55,017 bases of DNA, taken from NCBI RefSeq assembly GCF_013304385.1, contig NZ_JAAITU010000025.1, positions 1-55,017 on the forward strand. Reading direction: 5' to 3'. A model generated the notes under the pieces. The model was not told where the DNA came from. It did no database searches and saw only the letters and a program-made list of their open reading frames with translations. The translations under genes were made by a program, and so were the position numbers. Below, one piece after another: positions 51,650 through 55,017 of this stretch (its first letter is position 1; every line of letters starts with the position of its first letter). The stretch is from Blautia glucerasea (GTDB lineage: Bacteria > Bacillota > Clostridia > Lachnospirales > Lachnospiraceae).

Positions 51650-52888
51650 TTAACCAACCAGTGGGTACTTATCGGTAAGTCCTTTCACCAGTGCCTTTGC
51701 TTCTTCCTGATGATCCCTGCTTTTCAGCATTAAAGCTATGGCTTCTGCGATCACATCCATATCCTCCGGCTTCATTCCCCTGGATGTAACAGCCGGTGTT
51801 CCAAGGCGTACACCACTTGTTACAAATGGAGACTGAGGATCATTTGGGATGGCATTTTTGTTGCAGGTAATATTCACTGCATCCAGAAGGTTCTCCATCT
51901 CTTTTCCGGTTACTCCCAGATTTCTTAAATCTACAAGCATCAGATGATTGTCTGTTCCTCCAGAAACAATATCCACACCTCTCTTCATAAGACCAGCACA
52001 TAAAGCCTTTGCATTTTCTACTACCATTCTTCCGTATTCCTGGAATTCCGGTTCCAGTGCTTCCTTAAAACAAACAGCCTTTGCTGCGATCACATGCATC
52101 AGCGGACCGCCCTGGATCCCAGGAAATACTGCTTTGTTAAAATTAAACTTCTTGGCAGTGGCCGCATCACTGAGGATCATACCCCCTCTTGGTCCACGAA
52201 GTGTTTTGTGAGTGGTGGTGGTAGTCACATCTGCATAAGGAATGGGGCTTGGATGCTGTCCTGCTGCCACAAGTCCTGCAATATGTGCCATATCAACCAT
52301 CAGATATGCCCCTACTTCATCTGCAATCTCACGGAATTTCTTAAAATCAATGATCCTTGCATAAGCACTTGCACCTGCCACGATCAGCTTAGGTCTGCAT
52401 TCTCTGGCAATACGGGCAACTTCTTCATAATCGATCACACCATCATCATTTACACCGTAGGAAACTGCTTTAAAATAAGTTCCGGACATATTTGCCGGAC
52501 TTCCATGTGTCAAATGCCCTCCATGGTTCAGATTCATGCCAAGCACTGTGTCTCCAGGCTTCAGCATTGCAAAAAATACAGCCATATTGGCCTGTGCACC
52601 GGAATGCGGCTGAACATTTACATATTCACAGCCAAAAAGCTTCTTTGCCCGTTCAATAGCAAGAGTCTCAACTTCATCCACGCAAACACAGCCACCATAA
52701 AATCTTTTCCCAGGATATCCTTCTGCATATTTATTGGTAAGAGGGCTTCCCATAGCTGCCATAACTGCTTTACTCACCCAGTTCTCGGATGCGATCAGCT
52801 CAATATGGGAGTTCTGTCTTTCAACTTCTGACTTGATCAGCCCTGCAATCTCAGGATCTACTTTCTGGATTTCTTCAAATGAATACAT
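51650..52888 (-). CDS. glyA: Serine hydroxymethyltransferase
   Basis: A 412-residue cytosolic PLP enzyme that interconverts serine and glycine while loading one-carbon units on tetrahydrofolate. Family motifs are [38 protein letters not shown] at the N-terminus (in sequence), [30 protein letters not shown], and the PLP Lys in [14 protein letters not shown] (about 228). Length is normal. The ATG follows AGGAGGAG. A near-consensus promoter is 60-90 bases upstream, and a terminator follows, so it is monocistronic. Confidence 0.97.
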   Translation of the reverse strand: MYSFEEIQKVDPEIAGLIKSEVERQNSHIELIASENWVSKAVMAAMGSPLTNKYAEGYPGKRFYGGCVCVDEVETLAIERAKKLFGCEYVNVQPHSGAQANMAVFFAMLKPGDTVLGMNLNHGGHLTHGSPANMSGTYFKAVSYGVNDDGVIDYEEVARIARECRPKLIVAGASAYARIIDFKKFREIADEVGAYLMVDMAHIAGLVAAGQHPSPIPYADVTTTTTHKTLRGPRGGMILSDAATAKKFNFNKAVFPGIQGGPLMHVIAAKAVCFKEALEPEFQEYGRMVVENAKALCAGLMKRGVDIVSGGTDNHLMLVDLRNLGVTGKEMENLLDAVNITCNKNAIPNDPQSPFVTSGVRLGTPAVTSRGMKPEDMDVIAEAIALMLKSRDHQEEAKALVKGLTDKYPLVG

Positions 52889-52950
52889 TCCTGCTCCTCC
52901 TATAACATAAGGGTAGTTTTCTCTTTTCTTTTAAAGCGTTACCAAATTAT

Positions 52951-52979
52951 AGTATATATGGTTTCATGGTATATGTCAA
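52951..52979 (-). promoter_or_regulatory. Strong sigma-A promoter of glyA
   Basis: TTGACA and TATACT are separated by 17 bases on the minus strand; an overlapping TATAAT follows 4 bases later as an alternative -10 box. Confidence 0.85.
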
Positions 52980-53066
52980 CAGTAAAAAGACATTTGTCCG
53001 TCTCACAAGAACTTTTTGATTTATTTCTTTTCTTATGAAGCTCTTATGAAGATTTTGCAATTTATT

Positions 53067-53095
53067 TTGACTAATTCCTGTTTTTTTGATTTAAT
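53067..53095 (+). promoter_or_regulatory. Promoter of the alcohol dehydrogenase gene
   Basis: TTGACT and TTTAAT are 17 bases apart, giving a leader of about 100 bases that contains one hairpin. Confidence 0.6.
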
Positions 53096-53198
53096 AAGAA
53101 TATGATGATTACAGTGTCAAAAGGTCTGAAGCCACCTGTGCTCGCACATAAGTGGATGTAAATATAAAAACCATCGATTATTACGTGAAAGGATTATT

Positions 53199-54401
53199 AT
53201 GAGAAATTTTGAATACTATACTCCTACCCGTATCATATTTGGAAAAGATACTCATTACCAGATCGGGGAACTTTTAAAGCAGGGCAATTATAAAAAGGTT
53301 CTGATTCATTACGGAAGCGGCAGCATAGTCCGATCCGGCCTTTTAAAAGAGATTACAGACAGTCTGGATACAGCAGGCGTATCCTATGTTACCCTTGGCG
53401 GTGTGGTACCTAATCCCCGGCTTTCCAAAGTCTACGAAGGGATCCGTCTGTGCCGGGAAGAGCAGGTGGATTTTATCCTTGCGGCTGGTGGAGGCAGTGT
53501 GATCGACTCTTCCAAAGCCATTGGGTATGGAGCTGCCAATCCCTGGACCGATGTGTGGAACTTTTTCCTGAAGAAAGAAACTCCAACAGCCTGTCTTCCT
53601 ATTGGCGTGATCCTTACCATCGCAGCCTCCGGCAGTGAGATGAGCAGTTCCGCTGTGATCACCAACGAAGACGGCTGGTTAAAACGTGGCTGCGTAAAAA
53701 CCGATCTGTGCCGTCCTAAATTTGCCATTTTAAATCCACGGCTTACTTATACACTTCCTCAGTATCAGACAGAAAGCGGATGTGTCGATATTCTGATGCA
53801 TACTATGGAACGATATTTCGTAAATCTTGAAACAATGGAAATAACTGACAGCATCAGCGAATCTCTTATGCAGACAGTTATCTATAACGCCCGGATCCTG
53901 ATGAATGAGCCGGGGAATTACAATGCACGGGCAGAGATCATGTGGGCCGGTTCCCTGTCTCACAATGGTCTTACCGGCTGTGGAACAGGCGGCGGCGACT
54001 GGGCCTGCCATCAACTTGAACATGAACTGGGCGGTCAATACGATGTGACCCATGGTGCAGGTCTTTCTGCTTTATGGGGAAGCTGGGCCAGATACGTATA
54101 CAAAGAAAATCCGGAGCGCTTTGCCCAATTTGCCACAAATGTATTTCACATTCCCTGTGGGCTGGATTTTGAAAAAACAGCCCTGCAGGGCATTCAGGCT
54201 ATGGAAGACTTCTTCCATTCCATCCAGATGCCTACCAGCCTTCATCAGCTTGGACTGGATCTGACCGACAGCCAGATCCATGATCTTGCCTTTCGCTGCA
54301 GCTTTGAGGATACACGTACCATTGGAGTGTTCATGCAGCTGAATATGAAAGATATGGAAAAGATCTACCATATGGCCAATGCCGATCATACAAATGCCTG
54401 A
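53199..54401 (+). CDS. Iron-containing alcohol dehydrogenase, butanol-dehydrogenase-like
   Basis: A 400-residue NAD(P)H-dependent enzyme of the iron-containing (group III) alcohol dehydrogenase family, closest in pattern to clostridial butanol dehydrogenases and YqhD, which reduce aldehydes to alcohols. The N-terminal nucleotide-binding part has YGSGSIVRSGLL and the loop AAGGGSVIDSSKAIGYGA. Metal ligands are expected at Asp and His of GCVDILMHTME, His in CHQLEHELGG and His in VTHGAGLSALWG. AAAGGA lies 5 bases before the ATG. It stands alone and would serve redox balance in fermentation; the natural aldehyde is not known. Confidence 0.92.
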   Translation: MRNFEYYTPTRIIFGKDTHYQIGELLKQGNYKKVLIHYGSGSIVRSGLLKEITDSLDTAGVSYVTLGGVVPNPRLSKVYEGIRLCREEQVDFILAAGGGSVIDSSKAIGYGAANPWTDVWNFFLKKETPTACLPIGVILTIAASGSEMSSSAVITNEDGWLKRGCVKTDLCRPKFAILNPRLTYTLPQYQTESGCVDILMHTMERYFVNLETMEITDSISESLMQTVIYNARILMNEPGNYNARAEIMWAGSLSHNGLTGCGTGGGDWACHQLEHELGGQYDVTHGAGLSALWGSWARYVYKENPERFAQFATNVFHIPCGLDFEKTALQGIQAMEDFFHSIQMPTSLHQLGLDLTDSQIHDLAFRCSFEDTRTIGVFMQLNMKDMEKIYHMANADHTNA

Positions 54402-54443
54402 ATAAGATGATCATCCTAATATTGAAGGGTGTGCGGTTACATT

Positions 54444-55017
54444 TTATTTTCCAATAAATGTGAGCAACTGTACGTAATATTGGTCAGCCAACATAATTCC
54501 CAGGATCCTGCTGATCAGAAAAAGGGGAACTGCCGTCAGCACATCGATTAACGTATGCTGTTTGGTTGTAAGAGTTGACAATACGATCATGACAGCAATC
54601 GAAGCTGTCACTATCCGAATCCACGGGTTCATTCCCACACATATAAAAGAAGTACAGATAATCAGAAAACAACTGGAACAATGCAGGCTTGGTGCACAGT
54701 TCAGTCCACGGTAGCTGCCATGATAAATAAGCTTCATAAAATCCCCCCAGAAGCCATCTGGCGGCACCGGCCTCTGAAAAGAAGTGGGATAGATCAAATA
54801 ACATGCTACACTAAACACGATTTCTATTACCATGGTCATCAAGTAACTGCAATATGAATAAGGATCCGTCTGGAAAACCACCAGAGGATAAACAGCGATC
54901 AGCGGAAACCAGAAGCAATAAGGCAATACCGTCCATGGAAGAAAAGGAATCTTCTCATCTACCGAGACTGTAATTAATTCTGTGTAAATTCTAAAAGAGC
55001 TATATATCCTCTTGGAT
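54444..55017 (-). CDS. PAP2/Aur1-type membrane phosphatase or transferase, partial
   Basis: A membrane protein of the PAP2 superfamily, cut by the right end of the window; the frame stays open to the edge, so its true start is outside. It has about five hydrophobic segments. Motif C1 is reduced to QRPVPP, C2 is NCAPSLHCSS with the catalytic-region His, and C3 is STLTTKQHTLIDVLTA with the nucleophile-type His and Asp. The third motif lacks the Arg of ordinary phosphatidate phosphatases and instead has TKQH, as in Aur1/inositol-phosphorylceramide-synthase-like proteins, so a lipid phosphate transferase is as likely as a phosphatase. It is convergent with the alcohol dehydrogenase gene. Confidence 0.8.
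   Translation of the reverse strand, partial: SKRIYSSFRIYTELITVSVDEKIPFLPWTVLPYCFWFPLIAVYPLVVFQTDPYSYCSYLMTMVIEIVFSVACYLIYPTSFQRPVPPDGFWGDFMKLIYHGSYRGLNCAPSLHCSSCFLIICTSFICVGMNPWIRIVTASIAVMIVLSTLTTKQHTLIDVLTAVPLFLISRILGIMLADQYYVQLLTFIGK

Larger units (their letters stand above)
52889..53198. other. 310-base divergent region between glyA and the alcohol dehydrogenase gene
   Basis: It holds the glyA promoter (minus), the dehydrogenase promoter (plus, 53067-53095) and a hairpin in the dehydrogenase leader at 53132-53155, where CCAC-C-TGTGC pairs with GCACA-GTGG around a TC loop. No Rex-type TTGTTAA-N4-TTAACAA operator and no further coding potential were seen. Confidence 0.6.

Noticed and set aside
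53041..53198. Rex operator controlling the alcohol dehydrogenase
   Set aside because: No TTGTTAA-N4-TTAACAA-like dyad was seen near the promoter.

Overview
The window reads as a chromosomal segment of a low-to-mid GC Gram-positive anaerobe of the Clostridia, most likely a Lachnospiraceae (Blautia/Ruminococcus-like). This is inferred from strong AGGAGG ribosome binding sites, sigma-A type promoters, a single-chain PurL of about 1265 residues, meso-diaminopimelate dehydrogenase, a CIRCE element in front of lon, YesM/YesN-type sugar sensing, DUF1002, DUF4080, DUF4179, DUF5685 and DUF6020 families, and cell-wall-binding-repeat NlpC/P60 proteins. No rRNA, tRNA, CRISPR array, phage module or intact transposase gene was seen.

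Layout. 0.1-4.7 kb: a palindromic structured element, two secreted NlpC/P60 peptidoglycan hydrolases (one coiled-coil, one with wall-binding repeats) and meso-DAP dehydrogenase. 4.7-7.9 kb: a compact minus-strand set with an rRNA methyltransferase, a membrane zinc-ribbon protein, a DUF5685 protein with terpenoid-synthase-like Asp motifs, and a J-domain protein ending in a Cys-rich tail with a terminal Cys-Cys. 8.1-13.7 kb: ECF-transporter S component, secreted DUF1002 protein, Lon under a CIRCE operator, and a small alarmone synthetase. 13.9-17.8 kb: a membrane-anchored XRE regulator divergent from a secreted beta-lactamase-fold serine hydrolase, then a five-repeat SH3 wall protein behind a long structured leader.

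17.8-29.2 kb: PurL, a divergent LysR regulator, an Mrp/NBP35 ATPase behind a CsoR-type metal sensor with a His-rich N-terminus, a small unknown protein, an AlkD-like repair protein, an ECF sigma/DUF4179 pair, a MATE exporter and RNase HI. 29.2-36.7 kb: one sugar-uptake operon in the order binding protein, two permeases, Gfo/Idh oxidoreductase, YesM-like kinase, YesN-like AraC regulator. 36.8-40.6 kb: HtrA-like protein with a degraded catalytic triad, YhaM-like nuclease, RlmD-like methyltransferase. 40.8-45.3 kb: MutS2 and an OmpR-type two-component system on the plus strand.

45.3-55 kb: TrmL, an AIR-synthase C-terminal-like protein whose 3' end runs into a palindromic repeat, a 34-residue membrane peptide, a B12-binding/DUF4080 radical SAM protein, thioredoxin, a thioredoxin-reductase-like flavoprotein, a DUF6020 membrane protein, GlyA, an iron-type alcohol dehydrogenase and a PAP2/Aur1-type membrane protein cut by the window end.

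The best candidates for unexplored biology are the DUF5685/J-domain/zinc-ribbon module (4.7-6.6 kb), the His-rich CsoR with Mrp, the pseudoprotease-like HtrA, and the palindromic repeats near 0.1, 16.4 and 45.9 kb. All functional calls rest on reading motifs by eye; no database search was possible.
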